This document shows, piece by piece, positions 42,593 to 51,897 of a DNA stretch of 64,000 bases. The notes under the pieces were generated by a model that saw nothing but the letters and a program-made list of their open reading frames with translations, searched no databases and had not been told where the DNA came from. The stretch comes from an uncultured Mycobacterium sp. (lineage in GTDB: Bacteria > Actinomycetota > Actinomycetes > Mycobacteriales > Mycobacteriaceae). Where the stretch lies: positions 22,400 to 86,399 of the forward strand of contig FLQS01000024.1 of assembly GCA_900078375.1 (NCBI GenBank). Reading direction: 5' to 3'. Position 1 is the first letter of the stretch; every line of letters begins with the position of its first letter. Both the position numbers and the translations under genes were made by a program.

Positions 42593-43525
42593 ATGATCCA
42601 CGCCGAGTTACACGCCGCGGGGATCGACGATACTCAGTTGTGCGAGTCCTACCGCTACTGCCGGCGTCTCAATGCCGAGCACGGCCGGACCTACTTCCTG
42701 GCCACCCGGCTACTGGCGCCATCACAGCGGCCGGCGGTGCATGCGCTGTACGGGTTCGCCCGCTACGCCGACGACATCCTGGACGATATGGCTGCCGGCG
42801 CCAGCACGGCCGAGCGCGAGAAGCGCCTGGACCGGTTGTCGGCCAAGTTCTTCAGTGGCACGGCCGACGAGACGGAGCCGGTGCTGGCCGCAGTGCTGCA
42901 CACCGCCCGCACCTACCGCATCCCGTTGGACCTATTCGACGACTTCCTGACGTCGATGCGGATGGACCTCACCGTCACCGACTATCCGGACCGTGCGGCG
43001 CTCAACCGTTACATGCGTGGCTCGGCCGCCGTCATCGGCTTGGAGATGCTGCCGATCCTCGGAACCGTCGGGCCCGCAGATGAAGCCGCGCCGTACGCCG
43101 AGGCGCTGGGTCGGGCGTTCCAGCTGACAAACTTCCTGCGCGACGTCGACGAGGACCTCGAACGCAACCGGGTCTACCTACCCGCCGACGAACTCGCCGC
43201 GTTCGACGTGGACCGTGACCTGCTGACGTGGTGCCACCAACACCGTCACACCGACCCCAAGGTCCGCCGCGCGCTGATGGCACAGCACGATGTCACCCGC
43301 ACGGTCTACCGGGAGGCCAGCAAGGGCATCGCACTGCTCGCGCCGCGGTCGAGACCCTGTGTGGCAACAGCATTCACGCTGTATTCGGAGATCCTGGACC
43401 GCATCGAGGCCATCGACTTCGCGGTGTTCAGCCAGCGGGCCTCGGTGAGCGTTCGACGGCGACTGCGGGTCTTCGCCTCCGGGCTGATTCGGGCTCGACG
43501 TGCCCGCGGACACGGTGCGGCCTGA
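42593..43525 (+). CDS. crtB: Phytoene synthase CrtB
   Basis: 310 residues with both Asp-rich Mg-diphosphate motifs, YADDILDD and RDVDEDLERNR. It condenses two geranylgeranyl diphosphates to phytoene. It lies 2 bp after crtI and overlaps crtYc by 1 bp (TGATG). No crtE (GGPP synthase) gene is in the cluster, so GGPP comes from elsewhere. Confidence 0.93.
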   Translation: MIHAELHAAGIDDTQLCESYRYCRRLNAEHGRTYFLATRLLAPSQRPAVHALYGFARYADDILDDMAAGASTAEREKRLDRLSAKFFSGTADETEPVLAAVLHTARTYRIPLDLFDDFLTSMRMDLTVTDYPDRAALNRYMRGSAAVIGLEMLPILGTVGPADEAAPYAEALGRAFQLTNFLRDVDEDLERNRVYLPADELAAFDVDRDLLTWCHQHRHTDPKVRRALMAQHDVTRTVYREASKGIALLAPRSRPCVATAFTLYSEILDRIEAIDFAVFSQRASVSVRRRLRVFASGLIRARRARGHGAA

Positions 43526-43848
43526 TGGATCGTTGGCAGTACCTGATCGTGCTCGCTGCCTGCCTGCTGATCACCGCGCCGCTGGAGATCTTTGGTTCCG
43601 GGGTCTACCGCCAACCGGTGCGGCTGCTGTTGTCGGTCGGCCCGGTGGCGCTGGTGTTCGTCGTCTGGGATGCGATCGCCATCGCGGCGCACGTGTGGAC
43701 TTACAATCCGCGCTACGTCAGCGGTGCCGACGTCGGGTTCTCGATTCCTGTGGAGGAGTTGTTGTTTTTCATCGTGATTCCGGTGTGCGGCCTGCTGACC
43801 TATTCGGCGGTCAGCGCGATCCTTGCCACCGTGCGCGGGCGCCGATGA
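43525..43848 (+). CDS. crtYc: Heterodimeric lycopene cyclase subunit CrtYc
   Basis: 107 residues, about three TM helices, with the motif SIPVEELLFF that carries the cyclase Glu residues. Together with CrtYd it forms the actinobacterial lycopene beta-cyclase that makes beta-carotene. ATG 43525 overlaps the crtB stop, and its TGA overlaps the crtYd ATG. Confidence 0.9.
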   Translation: MDRWQYLIVLAACLLITAPLEIFGSGVYRQPVRLLLSVGPVALVFVVWDAIAIAAHVWTYNPRYVSGADVGFSIPVEELLFFIVIPVCGLLTYSAVSAILATVRGRR

Positions 43849-44174
43849 CTGGGCTCGGCTACACCCTGCCCGCCGTCGTCGCGGTCGTCGTGGTCGTCGC
43901 GCTGGAACTGGCGGTGCTGCGCACCGGGTTGTTCGGGAAGGTCGAGTACTGGATCTCTTTTGCCATCGTGGTGGCATTCCAGGTGATCGTCGACGGATGG
44001 CTGACCAAGCTGTCGGCGCCGATCGTCATCTACAACGAGCAGCACAGCACCGGGGTGCGGTTCCCGTGGGACATCCCGGTGGAGGACTTCCTGTTCGGCT
44101 GGGCGATGGTCACCGCCGTGCTGTTGCTGTGGGAGAAGCAGCGCCCCAAGGATGGGGACCAGCAATGGCCATAG
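43845..44174 (+). CDS. crtYd: Heterodimeric lycopene cyclase subunit CrtYd
   Basis: 109 residues, about three TM helices, with the parallel motif DIPVEDFLFGW. Partner of CrtYc. It begins in an ATGA overlap and its last 10 bp overlap the methyltransferase gene. Confidence 0.9.
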   Translation: MTGLGYTLPAVVAVVVVVALELAVLRTGLFGKVEYWISFAIVVAFQVIVDGWLTKLSAPIVIYNEQHSTGVRFPWDIPVEDFLFGWAMVTAVLLLWEKQRPKDGDQQWP

Positions 44175-44866
44175 ACGTTCCCGGCGCCTTCGACGTGGGC
44201 GCCCACGCCTACGACAAGCTGGTCGGCGCGAATCCCGGCTATCACGACCATCTGCGAATATCGGCACGGCGGATGCGAATTCCACACGGCGGTCACGGGC
44301 TTCGACTGCTCGACGCGGGCTGCGGAACGGGAGCGTCGACGGCCGCGCTGCTCGAGGTGGCACCGCACGCCGAGATCATCGCCGTCGACGCCTCGGCAGG
44401 CATGTTGGCCGAGGCGACCGCGAAGTCCTGGCCCCAGTCGGTCCGGTTCGTGCACAGCCCGATCGAAACCATCGCCGAGGCCGGCGTGCACGGTCCGTTC
44501 GACGGTATCTTCGCCGCCTACCTCTTGCGCAACCTCGCCGACCCCGATGCTCAACTGCGAGCGTTTCACCAGCTCTTGCGGCCCGGCGGGACGCTGGCCG
44601 TGCACGAATATTCGGTGCGCGATTCACGTGCCGCCAAAGCGATCTGGAATGCGGTCTGCTGGGGAATCATCATTCCGGCCGGTTGGCGGCAGACCAGGGA
44701 CAGCGCGCTGTACCGGCACCTATGGCGCAGTGTGAACATGTTCGACGGGACCTCCGCCTTCCAACGACGGCTGGCCGCAGCGGGTTTCACCGGCGTACAC
44801 AGCGAGACGATGAGTGGCTGGCAGCGCAACATCGTTCACACCTTTCTGGCGGAGGTGCCGCGATGA
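44165..44866 (+). CDS. SAM-dependent methyltransferase of the carotenoid operon
   Basis: 233 residues with motif I LLDAGCGTGAST and a UbiE/Coq5-like class I fold. It lies between the cyclase and crtU with overlaps on both sides, so it should act on a carotenoid or a quinone-like product of the operon. No specific substrate is evident. GGGGACC serves as ribosome site within crtYd. Confidence 0.8.
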   Translation: MAIDVPGAFDVGAHAYDKLVGANPGYHDHLRISARRMRIPHGGHGLRLLDAGCGTGASTAALLEVAPHAEIIAVDASAGMLAEATAKSWPQSVRFVHSPIETIAEAGVHGPFDGIFAAYLLRNLADPDAQLRAFHQLLRPGGTLAVHEYSVRDSRAAKAIWNAVCWGIIIPAGWRQTRDSALYRHLWRSVNMFDGTSAFQRRLAAAGFTGVHSETMSGWQRNIVHTFLAEVPR

Positions 44867-46398
44867 TCGACGGCCGCCGCGTCACCCACCCGGGGCCCCG
44901 TGGGGCGCCGCACGCCAACACGCTGCCGCGCAAGCCGCACGTCGTTGTCGTGGGGGCAGGCATCGCGGGGCTGGCGGCAGCGACCGGGCTCGCCGAACGC
45001 GGTGTCTCCGTGGATCTCCTGGAACGACAAGAGTATCTCGGTGGGCGGGTCGGTGGCTGGACCGAACAGCTGAGTGACGGCACGCTGGTGGCGAACAATC
45101 GTGGCTTCCACGCGTTCTTCCGCCAGTACTACAACCTGCGCATGCTGTTGCGCCGCACCGACCCCGAACTCGAGCGGCTGCGGCCGGTCGAGGACTACCC
45201 GCTGATCGACGGCCACGGTCGTCGTGACACCTTCCGGGGGTTGCCCAAGACTCCGCCGTGGAACGCGCTGGCCTTCGCGTTGCGCAGCCCCACGTTCCGG
45301 ATGCGCGATCTGGTGCGGCTCAACGCCATTGCGGCCGCCCCACTGGCCGCTGTGTCGGTTCCCGGTATCTATCAACAACTCGATGACCTCGATGCCGAAA
45401 CCTTCTTGACCGACATCAACTTTCCGCCCGCAGCGCGCCACCTCGCGTTCGAGGTGTTCGCGCGCAGCTTCTTCGCCAAGCCGGATCGGCTCTCGGCAGC
45501 CGAGCTGGCGACCATGTTCCACATCTACTTCCTGGGCTCCAGCGAAGGGCTGGTCTTCGACGTCGCAGAGTCGAATTTCGACACCGCGCTGTGGGAACCG
45601 TTGGGCCAGTATCTGATCGGCCAGCGGGTGCGGCTGCGCACCGAAGTGTCCGCGGAATCGGTCAGCGTCGGCGGGACCAGGGTATTGCAGGTGCACGACT
45701 CGACCGGACGGACCATCGACGCCGACGGTGTGGTGCTGGCCACCGATATTTCCGCGCTGCAACAGATCGTGGCGGCCTCACCGGAGCTGGGCGATGAGGG
45801 CTGGCGCGGACAGGTGCGGCGGTTGCGGACCGCGCCGCCGTTCGCTGTGCAGCGGCTCTGGCTGGACCGGCCGGTCGACGCTGACCGGCCAGCGTTCCTG
45901 GGGACCGGCGGCCTCGAGCCCATCGACAACATCAGCGTGGTGAGTAACTACGAAGTGCAGGCCGCGCAATGGGCCCGCGCACAACGTGGTTCGGTCGTCG
46001 AGGTGCACTCCTACTCGGTGGGCGAGGCGCCGGATGTCGAGGACCTGCGTCAGCGCATGATGACCCGTCTGCACCAGCTGTACCCGGAGACCGCGAACGC
46101 GAGCATCGTGGGGGAGACGCTGTTGGTCCGCGACGACTGTCCGCTGTTCAGTCCGGGTGCGTTCGGCGACCGGCCGACGGTGGACACTCCGGTCGCCGGG
46201 CTGATGCTGGCCGGCGATGGCATCCGCATCGACCTGCCGGTGGCGTTGATGGAGCGCGCCGCCACCACCGGCTGGTCGGCGGCCAACCGGTTGCTGGCCG
46301 GCTGGGGGCTGGATGGACATACCCTGCACACCGTTCCGGTGCGCGGGCGCTCCCCGGTGCTGCGCTGGCTGGCCAGCCGGGAAAGGCGCGCGTCATGA
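44863..46398 (+). CDS. crtU: Carotene desaturase/methyl-migrating enzyme CrtU
   Basis: 511 residues, FAD-dependent, with the Rossmann motif VVVVGAGIAGLAAATGLAER near residue 26 and a C-terminal FAD segment around GLMLAGDGIRIDLPVALMERA. CrtU-type enzymes convert beta-carotene's rings to aromatic rings, giving isorenieratene; here the presence of crtYc/crtYd supports that. ATGA overlaps exist on both sides. Confidence 0.88.
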   Translation: MIDGRRVTHPGPRGAPHANTLPRKPHVVVVGAGIAGLAAATGLAERGVSVDLLERQEYLGGRVGGWTEQLSDGTLVANNRGFHAFFRQYYNLRMLLRRTDPELERLRPVEDYPLIDGHGRRDTFRGLPKTPPWNALAFALRSPTFRMRDLVRLNAIAAAPLAAVSVPGIYQQLDDLDAETFLTDINFPPAARHLAFEVFARSFFAKPDRLSAAELATMFHIYFLGSSEGLVFDVAESNFDTALWEPLGQYLIGQRVRLRTEVSAESVSVGGTRVLQVHDSTGRTIDADGVVLATDISALQQIVAASPELGDEGWRGQVRRLRTAPPFAVQRLWLDRPVDADRPAFLGTGGLEPIDNISVVSNYEVQAAQWARAQRGSVVEVHSYSVGEAPDVEDLRQRMMTRLHQLYPETANASIVGETLLVRDDCPLFSPGAFGDRPTVDTPVAGLMLAGDGIRIDLPVALMERAATTGWSAANRLLAGWGLDGHTLHTVPVRGRSPVLRWLASRERRAS

Positions 46399-47390
46399 GT
46401 CTGCGGTCTCGGATGAAAACCATTCCGCTGCAACTTATCCCGAAAGCGGACTGGGCGCGGCAGCGGCCCACGTACGCCGATGCCCAGCCGGCCGTGATCG
46501 ATGCCGCGCTGCGGCGCGCCGAGAATCGGCCCAGCGGCAATTGGTATGTCTTTGGCGCCAGTACCGATATCGGCACTCACCGGCCCTTCGGCACCCGGGT
46601 CGGCGGCATTGACATCGTCGCCTGGCGCGATCAGCAGCGTCAGTTGCACGTCGGGCCCGCGATATGCCCCCATCTCGGCGCCGACCTCGCAACAGGGAAG
46701 ATCGACTGCGGCAGCCTGATCTGCCCATGGCACGGCCTTCGCCTCGACGGTGGCCGCGAGTTCGGCTGGAAGCCGTTGCCTACCTTCGACGACGGCGTGC
46801 TGGCCTGGGTCCGGCTCGACACTGTCGGGGGTGAACCGGCACTGGACGCCCCGGTGATCCCGGCCAGGCCCACCGGTGCACGGCTGGCCGCGGTGGCCCG
46901 GGCCGAAGGTGTGTGCGAACCGTCCGACATCATCGCCAACCGGCTCGACCCGTGGCATGGCGCGTGGTTCCATCCGTACTCGTTCACCCAGTTGGAGGTG
47001 CTCAGCGCACCACCGGTCGACGCCGGCGAGGACGCGGACCGGTTCCAGGTGGCGGTCACGTTCCGGATGGGACGGTTCGGGGTGCCGGTGATCGCCGAAT
47101 TCACCGCACCGGAACCGCGAACCATCGTCATGCGGATCGTCGACGGCGAGGGCGCCGGCAGCGTTGTCGAGACCCACGCCACCCCCATGGGACCAGGGCC
47201 TGACGGGCGCCCGAGGACCGCGGTGATCGAAGCCGTCGTCGCGCAATCCGACCGCACCGGATTCCATCGCTCCCTGCGCGTCGCGCCACTGATCACCCCG
47301 TTGGTGCGCCTGGCAGCCGCGCGGCTGTGGCGCGACGACCTGGCCTACGCTGAGCGCCGATTCGCGCTGCGCGACAAGGCTTCCGGCTAA
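46395..47390 (+). CDS. Rieske [2Fe-2S] protein with DUF5914-like C-terminus
   Basis: 331 residues. The Rieske motifs CPHLG and CPWHG (Cys-x-His and Cys-x2-His) are at about residues 93 and 114; the C-terminal half has the layout of DUF5914 proteins, related to the catalytic domains of Rieske oxygenases, with an IANRLDPWHGAWFHPY segment supplying possible iron ligands. It is the last gene of the carotenoid operon, so it may hydroxylate or otherwise oxidise the aromatic carotenoid. That role is inferred. It overlaps the convergent oxidoreductase by 4 bp. Confidence 0.82.
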   Translation: MSLRSRMKTIPLQLIPKADWARQRPTYADAQPAVIDAALRRAENRPSGNWYVFGASTDIGTHRPFGTRVGGIDIVAWRDQQRQLHVGPAICPHLGADLATGKIDCGSLICPWHGLRLDGGREFGWKPLPTFDDGVLAWVRLDTVGGEPALDAPVIPARPTGARLAAVARAEGVCEPSDIIANRLDPWHGAWFHPYSFTQLEVLSAPPVDAGEDADRFQVAVTFRMGRFGVPVIAEFTAPEPRTIVMRIVDGEGAGSVVETHATPMGPGPDGRPRTAVIEAVVAQSDRTGFHRSLRVAPLITPLVRLAAARLWRDDLAYAERRFALRDKASG

Positions 47391-48328
47391 TCGGCTGGTG
47401 TGAGAATCGTCTTGCCGGGCAGGCGGCCCGCGTCGGCCGCGTCGTGTACTGCGGCGATCTCGGACAGCGGGCGGCGTTCGGCGACGTCGATCCGTAGCTG
47501 TCCGGCATCGACGCGGGCGACCAGGTCGGCCAGTTGCGTGGCGTCGCTACGGACAAAGATCCGTTGTGCGCGCAGCCCGCGCTGAGGATCGTCCGGGCCC
47601 GATGTCATTGTGCCGACCAAGAATCCGCCGTCGACGACCAGGCTTGCCAACGCCGCCGTTTCCTCGGGCGAGGTGCTGACCAAGTTGAGTACCATGTCGA
47701 AGGGCCGTCCCTCGAGCGTCAGTGGTGTGGAGTCGTAGTCGATGTAGTCGATGAGCCGATCGGCTCCGTAGCGTCGCAGACGCTGCGCGCTGGATGGTTT
47801 CGTTGTCGCGGTGACAATCGCACCGGCTTGCTTGGCGAGCTGGACCGCATAACCGCCGACCGCCCCGCCGGCACCGTTGATCAGGATCGTCTGCGCGGCC
47901 TTCAGGTCGGCAATCTCGAACAGTGCCTGCCAGGCCGTCAGTCCGACGGTCGGCAGCGCGGCGGAATCGGGCAGAGCCACCGTCTGCGGTGCGGGCGCCA
48001 GTACCTCGGCCGGAGCCAGCACATATTCCGCGGCGGCGCCGTCGGTGTCCATCGGAAGCAGCCCGACGACGGCGTCGCCGACATGCCATGTGTCGACCCC
48101 GTCGCCGAGTTCGGCGATCGTGCCCGCGACATCGATGCCCGGCACGTGCGGGAAACTGATCGGGAACACCTCGGTCAGGTAGCCGCCGCGGATACCGGCA
48201 TCGACGGGATTGAACGACGTTCCTGCCGCCTTGACCAGAACTTGCCCCGCACCGGGTGTGGGGCGCTCGACGTCGGTGTACTCCAGAACTTCGCTGCCGC
48301 CGTAACGATGGTAGAGCGCTGCTTTCAT
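47387..48328 (-). CDS. NADP-dependent quinone oxidoreductase (zinc-free MDR family)
   Basis: 313 residues of the quinone oxidoreductase type: NADPH motif INGAGGAVGGYAVQLAK near residue 143 and no zinc-binding Cys. CAGGAGG precedes ATG 48328; an in-frame extension to 48412 would cross the operators. It faces the MarR gene across three operator boxes, so it is the likely regulated target and detoxifies quinones or enals. Confidence 0.86.
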   Translation of the reverse strand: MKAALYHRYGGSEVLEYTDVERPTPGAGQVLVKAAGTSFNPVDAGIRGGYLTEVFPISFPHVPGIDVAGTIAELGDGVDTWHVGDAVVGLLPMDTDGAAAEYVLAPAEVLAPAPQTVALPDSAALPTVGLTAWQALFEIADLKAAQTILINGAGGAVGGYAVQLAKQAGAIVTATTKPSSAQRLRRYGADRLIDYIDYDSTPLTLEGRPFDMVLNLVSTSPEETAALASLVVDGGFLVGTMTSGPDDPQRGLRAQRIFVRSDATQLADLVARVDAGQLRIDVAERRPLSEIAAVHDAADAGRLPGKTILTPAD

Positions 48329-48347
48329 GATGGCCTCCTGGGTTAGT

Positions 48348-48422
48348 TGCTTCGATGTTGAAGCAGTTGCACTGCCAGTAACATGCTTCGAGATTGAAAC
48401 ATTCCGCTTCAAAGTCGAAGCA
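48348..48422. promoter_or_regulatory. Three MarR operator boxes
   Basis: Three copies of TGCTTC-N6-GAAGCA: 48348-48365 (perfect), 48384-48401 (right arm GAAACA) and 48405-48422 (left arm CGCTTC). The third ends 2 bp before the -10 box (TAGGAT, 48424-48429) of the leaderless marR gene, so binding would block its own transcription and that of the divergent gene. Confidence 0.82.
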
Positions 48423-48435
48423 TTAGGATCCAGTC

Positions 48436-48939
48436 ATGGCGAAATCCCTCCAGCCCGGGCAAATGCGCACGTATTTCGCGCTGACCGAGGCGGCGAGCCT
48501 GCTCGAGTACGCCGTGCAGCAGCAGCTGCGGGCCGAGGGTGGGCTGAGCTACGTGCAGTTCGAGATCTTGGCCAAGCTCGCCGACGCCGACCGGCCCCTC
48601 ACCATGACCGAGCTGGCCGACGGCGTTGTCTACAGCCGCAGCGGCCTGACCCATCAGGCTGGACTCTTGGAATCTGACGGCCTCATCACCCGGGAGGCCA
48701 GCGCCGTCGACCAGCGGGCCACCGTCGTCGACATCACCGAGGCGGGCCGAGCGCGTCTCGCGAAGGTGTTGCCCGGCCATATCGAGGTCGTCCGCGGCTT
48801 GTTGTTCGGCTCGCTGTCGGATCGGGATGTGCGCACCCTCGGCGACCTCATGAGTCGTGTACGGGACCACATGCGCGACGGACCACCACGCTCGGCCGCA
48901 CCACGCAAAAGCCGCACTTCCAAGGACCGGGACAAGTGA
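48436..48939 (+). CDS. MarR-family transcriptional repressor
   Basis: 167 residues with the MarR winged helix: LTMTELADGVVYSRSGLTHQ (recognition helix) and wing SAVDQRATVVDIT. The ATG is probably leaderless: TAGGAT lies at -12 to -7. Three boxes upstream suggest tight autoregulation and control of the quinone oxidoreductase. The C-terminal tail is Arg/Lys-rich. No redox Cys is present, so the inducer is probably a small ligand. Confidence 0.88.
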   Translation: MAKSLQPGQMRTYFALTEAASLLEYAVQQQLRAEGGLSYVQFEILAKLADADRPLTMTELADGVVYSRSGLTHQAGLLESDGLITREASAVDQRATVVDITEAGRARLAKVLPGHIEVVRGLLFGSLSDRDVRTLGDLMSRVRDHMRDGPPRSAAPRKSRTSKDRDK

Positions 48940-48974
48940 TCTGATTCGGCGCGACGCGCGCCTAGGCTGCAGCC

Positions 48975-50045
48975 ATGGCGAAGCGAATCGTGATCTGGGG
49001 TACTGGTTTTGTCGGCCGGATGGTCATTCCCGAAGTCGTGGCACACCCTGAGTTCGAGCTGGTCGGGGTCGGCGTCAGCAATCCCGCCAAGGTCGGTGTC
49101 GATGTCGGGACGATCTGCGAGATCCCCGAAATCGGCTTGGCGGCAACCGATGACGTCGACGCGCTGATCGCACTGAAGCCCGATGCGCTGGTGCATTACG
49201 GGCCGACCGCGGCGCACGCCGACGCCAACATCGACCTGATTTCACGGTTCCTGCGGGCCGGTATCGACGTGTGCTCGACGGCGATGACCCCGTGGGTGTG
49301 GCCGAAGATGCATCTGAATCCGCCGAACTGGATCGACCCGATCACCCAGGCCTGCGAGGCGGGCCAGTCGTCGTGCTTCACCACCGGGATCGACCCCGGC
49401 TTCGCCAACGACCTGTTCCCGATGACGCTGATGGGTCTGACCTCCCGGGTGCGTCTGGTCCGCGCCTCGGAGTTGCTGGACTACACGAACTACGAGGGTG
49501 ACTACGAGTTCGAGATGGGCATCGGCCGCGAACCCGAGTTCAAGCCGCTGCTGGAGAACTCCGACATCCTGGTGTTCGCCTGGGGGGCGACGGTGCCGAT
49601 GATCGCCTATGCCGCCGGCATCGAGCTCGACGAGATCACCACCACCTGGGAGAAGTGGGTGACCCCCACCGAGCGCAAGACCGTCAAGGGCGTCATCCCG
49701 GCCGGCAACGTCGCGGCGGTGCGGTTCACCATCAATGGCGTCTACCAGGGTGAGACCCGGATCCAGCTGGAACATGTCAACCGCATTGGTCAGGACGCCG
49801 CCCCGGACTGGCCGTCGGGCACCCAGGACGACGTCTACCGAGTCGATATCCAGGGCACCCCCAGCATCTTCCAAGAGACGGCGTTTAGGTTCACAGACGG
49901 CTCGGGGCGGGACGCCGCGACCGCGGGCTGCCTGTCGACCGGACTGCGCGCGCTCAACGCGGTACCGGCCGTCAACGACCTGCCCCCGGGCTGGGTCACA
50001 CCGCTGGAACTGCCCCTGATCCCGGGGCGCGGCACGATTCGCTGA
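48975..50045 (+). CDS. DapB-like NAD(P)-dependent oxidoreductase
   Basis: 356 residues with an N-terminal dinucleotide fold (IWGTGFVGRMV) and a dihydrodipicolinate-reductase-like C-terminal domain, as in mycobacterial proteins related to 2,4-diaminopentanoate dehydrogenase. Probably leaderless: TAGGCT lies at -12 to -7 of the ATG. It follows marR but has its own promoter. Substrate unknown. Confidence 0.8.
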   Translation: MAKRIVIWGTGFVGRMVIPEVVAHPEFELVGVGVSNPAKVGVDVGTICEIPEIGLAATDDVDALIALKPDALVHYGPTAAHADANIDLISRFLRAGIDVCSTAMTPWVWPKMHLNPPNWIDPITQACEAGQSSCFTTGIDPGFANDLFPMTLMGLTSRVRLVRASELLDYTNYEGDYEFEMGIGREPEFKPLLENSDILVFAWGATVPMIAYAAGIELDEITTTWEKWVTPTERKTVKGVIPAGNVAAVRFTINGVYQGETRIQLEHVNRIGQDAAPDWPSGTQDDVYRVDIQGTPSIFQETAFRFTDGSGRDAATAGCLSTGLRALNAVPAVNDLPPGWVTPLELPLIPGRGTIR

Positions 50046-50151
50046 GTAACGCCCCGGGTACCCAGGCCGACATCTTTGGTGAATCCGAAGAACGGCGCTG
50101 GGGCTACCCGCATGCCTACTGTTCAGGCTGGGGCAGCCCGGATTGGACGAC

Positions 50152-51897
50152 ATGACAGACCCAACGAGGCCAGCGGTCGGCCTGTCGGTCGGCGCAACCA
50201 CATTGGCCGCGGTCACACCGGATAATTCGGTCACTCGTGCCCCCGTGGTCACGCTGCCCGGCGGCATGGTGATCAGTGATTTCGTGGACCGCGTCGGTGA
50301 CCCGGTCGGCATCGTGGCATCCGACGGCTCGGTGCATCACGCCTCGACTTTGCTGGCCGACGCGCTGCGGTCGCTCGCCTACGCCGCCACATCAGGCCGG
50401 CGATTGCCGCCGGCAACCGCGATCACCTACCCCGCGCACTGGCGGCCGTCGGCCGTCGAGGCGCTGCGCGCGGCGATCCGGCAGATCCCCGAGTGGGCGG
50501 CCGAAGAGCCGCTGCTGATCCCGGACACCACCGCCGCGTTGACCGCGCTGGCAGCCAACCCAGGGCTGCCGACCCGTGGCGTGGTCGCCCTGTGCGATTT
50601 CGGCGGCAGCGGGACGTCGGTCACGCTGGTCGACGGCCTCACCCCGATCGGGCCGACCCTGCGCCACCACGACTTCTCCGGTGACCTGATCGATCAGGGC
50701 CTGCTGGCCCACGTGGTCGCGGAGTTATCGGCCGGCGGAACGTTCGACGTCACCGGCACCTCCGCGATCGGGTCGCTGACCCGGCTGCGGGCTCAGTGCC
50801 GGGCGGCCAAGGAGCGTCTGTCGACCGTCACGGTCACGGCCTTGCCCGCCGAGCTGCCCAACTTCCGCGGTGACGTCCGGCTGACGCGCACCGAGCTCGA
50901 CGACGCGGCGGGCCGCGCACTGTCCGAGTTCGTCGCCGTTCTGCAGGACACCATGGAACGCGCCGGCGTCCGGCCGACCGACCTGGCCGCGGTGGCCTCG
51001 ATCGGCGGAGGCGCCGCCATCCCCGTCATCACCACGACCCTGTCCGAGCACCTTCGGGTTCCGGTGATCACCACTCCGCGCCCGAGCCTCACCGGCGCGA
51101 TCGGTGGCGCGCTGCGCGCCGCGCGCGGACCGGCCGACGACAGTGCCACCGCGATGGCGCCGGCCCCGGTCGTGCTCGCGGCGCCGGTTGCGCCGATCGA
51201 ACAAGCCCCCGCGACCGGCGTCGCCCTGGCCTGGTCCGAGGCGCCCGACCTGGCCCCGCTGGCCGAGCCGGTACCGGCCCCCGCTGACCTCAACGAGCGC
51301 GTGGCGCCCATTGCCCGCCCGATGCTGGACTTCGAGCCGGATCCCGTCGATCCCGCGAGCGCCAAGGAAAGCGCACCGGCCTGGTATCGGCGGCCGATGC
51401 CCGTGGTGGCTGCCGCGCTGGGCGTGATCGTCTTGGCCGGTGCCGGAACCGCGGTGGCGCTCACCGCCGACAGCAGCGTCGCTCCGGTCACGCCGACGCC
51501 GAGCATCACCTCCACGCCGCAAGCCGCACCGGCGACCGCGGCACCGAGCGGCGATCCGTCGGCGGCACCCGTGCAGAACCAGGCGGTGCAGCAGGCGCCC
51601 GTGCCGGTGACCCAAACCCAGATCGTGCAAGCGCCGCCGCCACCGCCGGTCACCACCGAGGCGCCGCCGCCACCGCCGGTCACCACCGAGGCGCCGCCGC
51701 CACCGCCGGTCACCGAGACTCAGACGACGACCGTCGTCACCACCGAGGTCTCCACGCCACCGCCGGTGACTCAAACTGAGACGGCGACCGTCCCGCCGTC
51801 GCCGCCGACGCAGCAGCCGCGGTTCATCCCGACGATTCCGCCGATCCCGACGATTCCCGGGTTGCCGCAGATCTTCGTCCAGCCGCCGTCAGGCTGA
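50152..51897 (+). CDS. Hsp70/actin-fold membrane protein with Pro-rich extracytoplasmic tail
   Basis: About 581 residues. Residues 1-320 resemble a shortened Hsp70 ATPase (VGLSVGATTLAAV phosphate loop; LCDFGGSGTSVTLV second phosphate loop; ASIGGGAAIPVI adenosine motif). No substrate-binding domain follows; instead one TM helix near residues 415-435 and a Pro/Thr-rich tail with three APPPPPVTTE-type repeats. Mycobacteria have several such Hsp70-like membrane proteins, thought to act at the envelope. TTG 50143 is an alternative start. Confidence 0.78.
   Translation: MTDPTRPAVGLSVGATTLAAVTPDNSVTRAPVVTLPGGMVISDFVDRVGDPVGIVASDGSVHHASTLLADALRSLAYAATSGRRLPPATAITYPAHWRPSAVEALRAAIRQIPEWAAEEPLLIPDTTAALTALAANPGLPTRGVVALCDFGGSGTSVTLVDGLTPIGPTLRHHDFSGDLIDQGLLAHVVAELSAGGTFDVTGTSAIGSLTRLRAQCRAAKERLSTVTVTALPAELPNFRGDVRLTRTELDDAAGRALSEFVAVLQDTMERAGVRPTDLAAVASIGGGAAIPVITTTLSEHLRVPVITTPRPSLTGAIGGALRAARGPADDSATAMAPAPVVLAAPVAPIEQAPATGVALAWSEAPDLAPLAEPVPAPADLNERVAPIARPMLDFEPDPVDPASAKESAPAWYRRPMPVVAAALGVIVLAGAGTAVALTADSSVAPVTPTPSITSTPQAAPATAAPSGDPSAAPVQNQAVQQAPVPVTQTQIVQAPPPPPVTTEAPPPPPVTTEAPPPPPVTETQTTTVVTTEVSTPPPVTQTETATVPPSPPTQQPRFIPTIPPIPTIPGLPQIFVQPPSG
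51631..51714 (+). repeat. 30-bp tandem repeat in the Hsp70-like gene
   Basis: Two exact 30-bp copies and a 24-bp third copy encode the Pro-rich tail. Copy number may vary between strains. Confidence 0.85.

Noticed and set aside
51631..51714. Possible minisatellite or CRISPR
   Set aside because: It is an in-frame 30-bp coding repeat for a Pro-rich tail, contiguous with no spacers.
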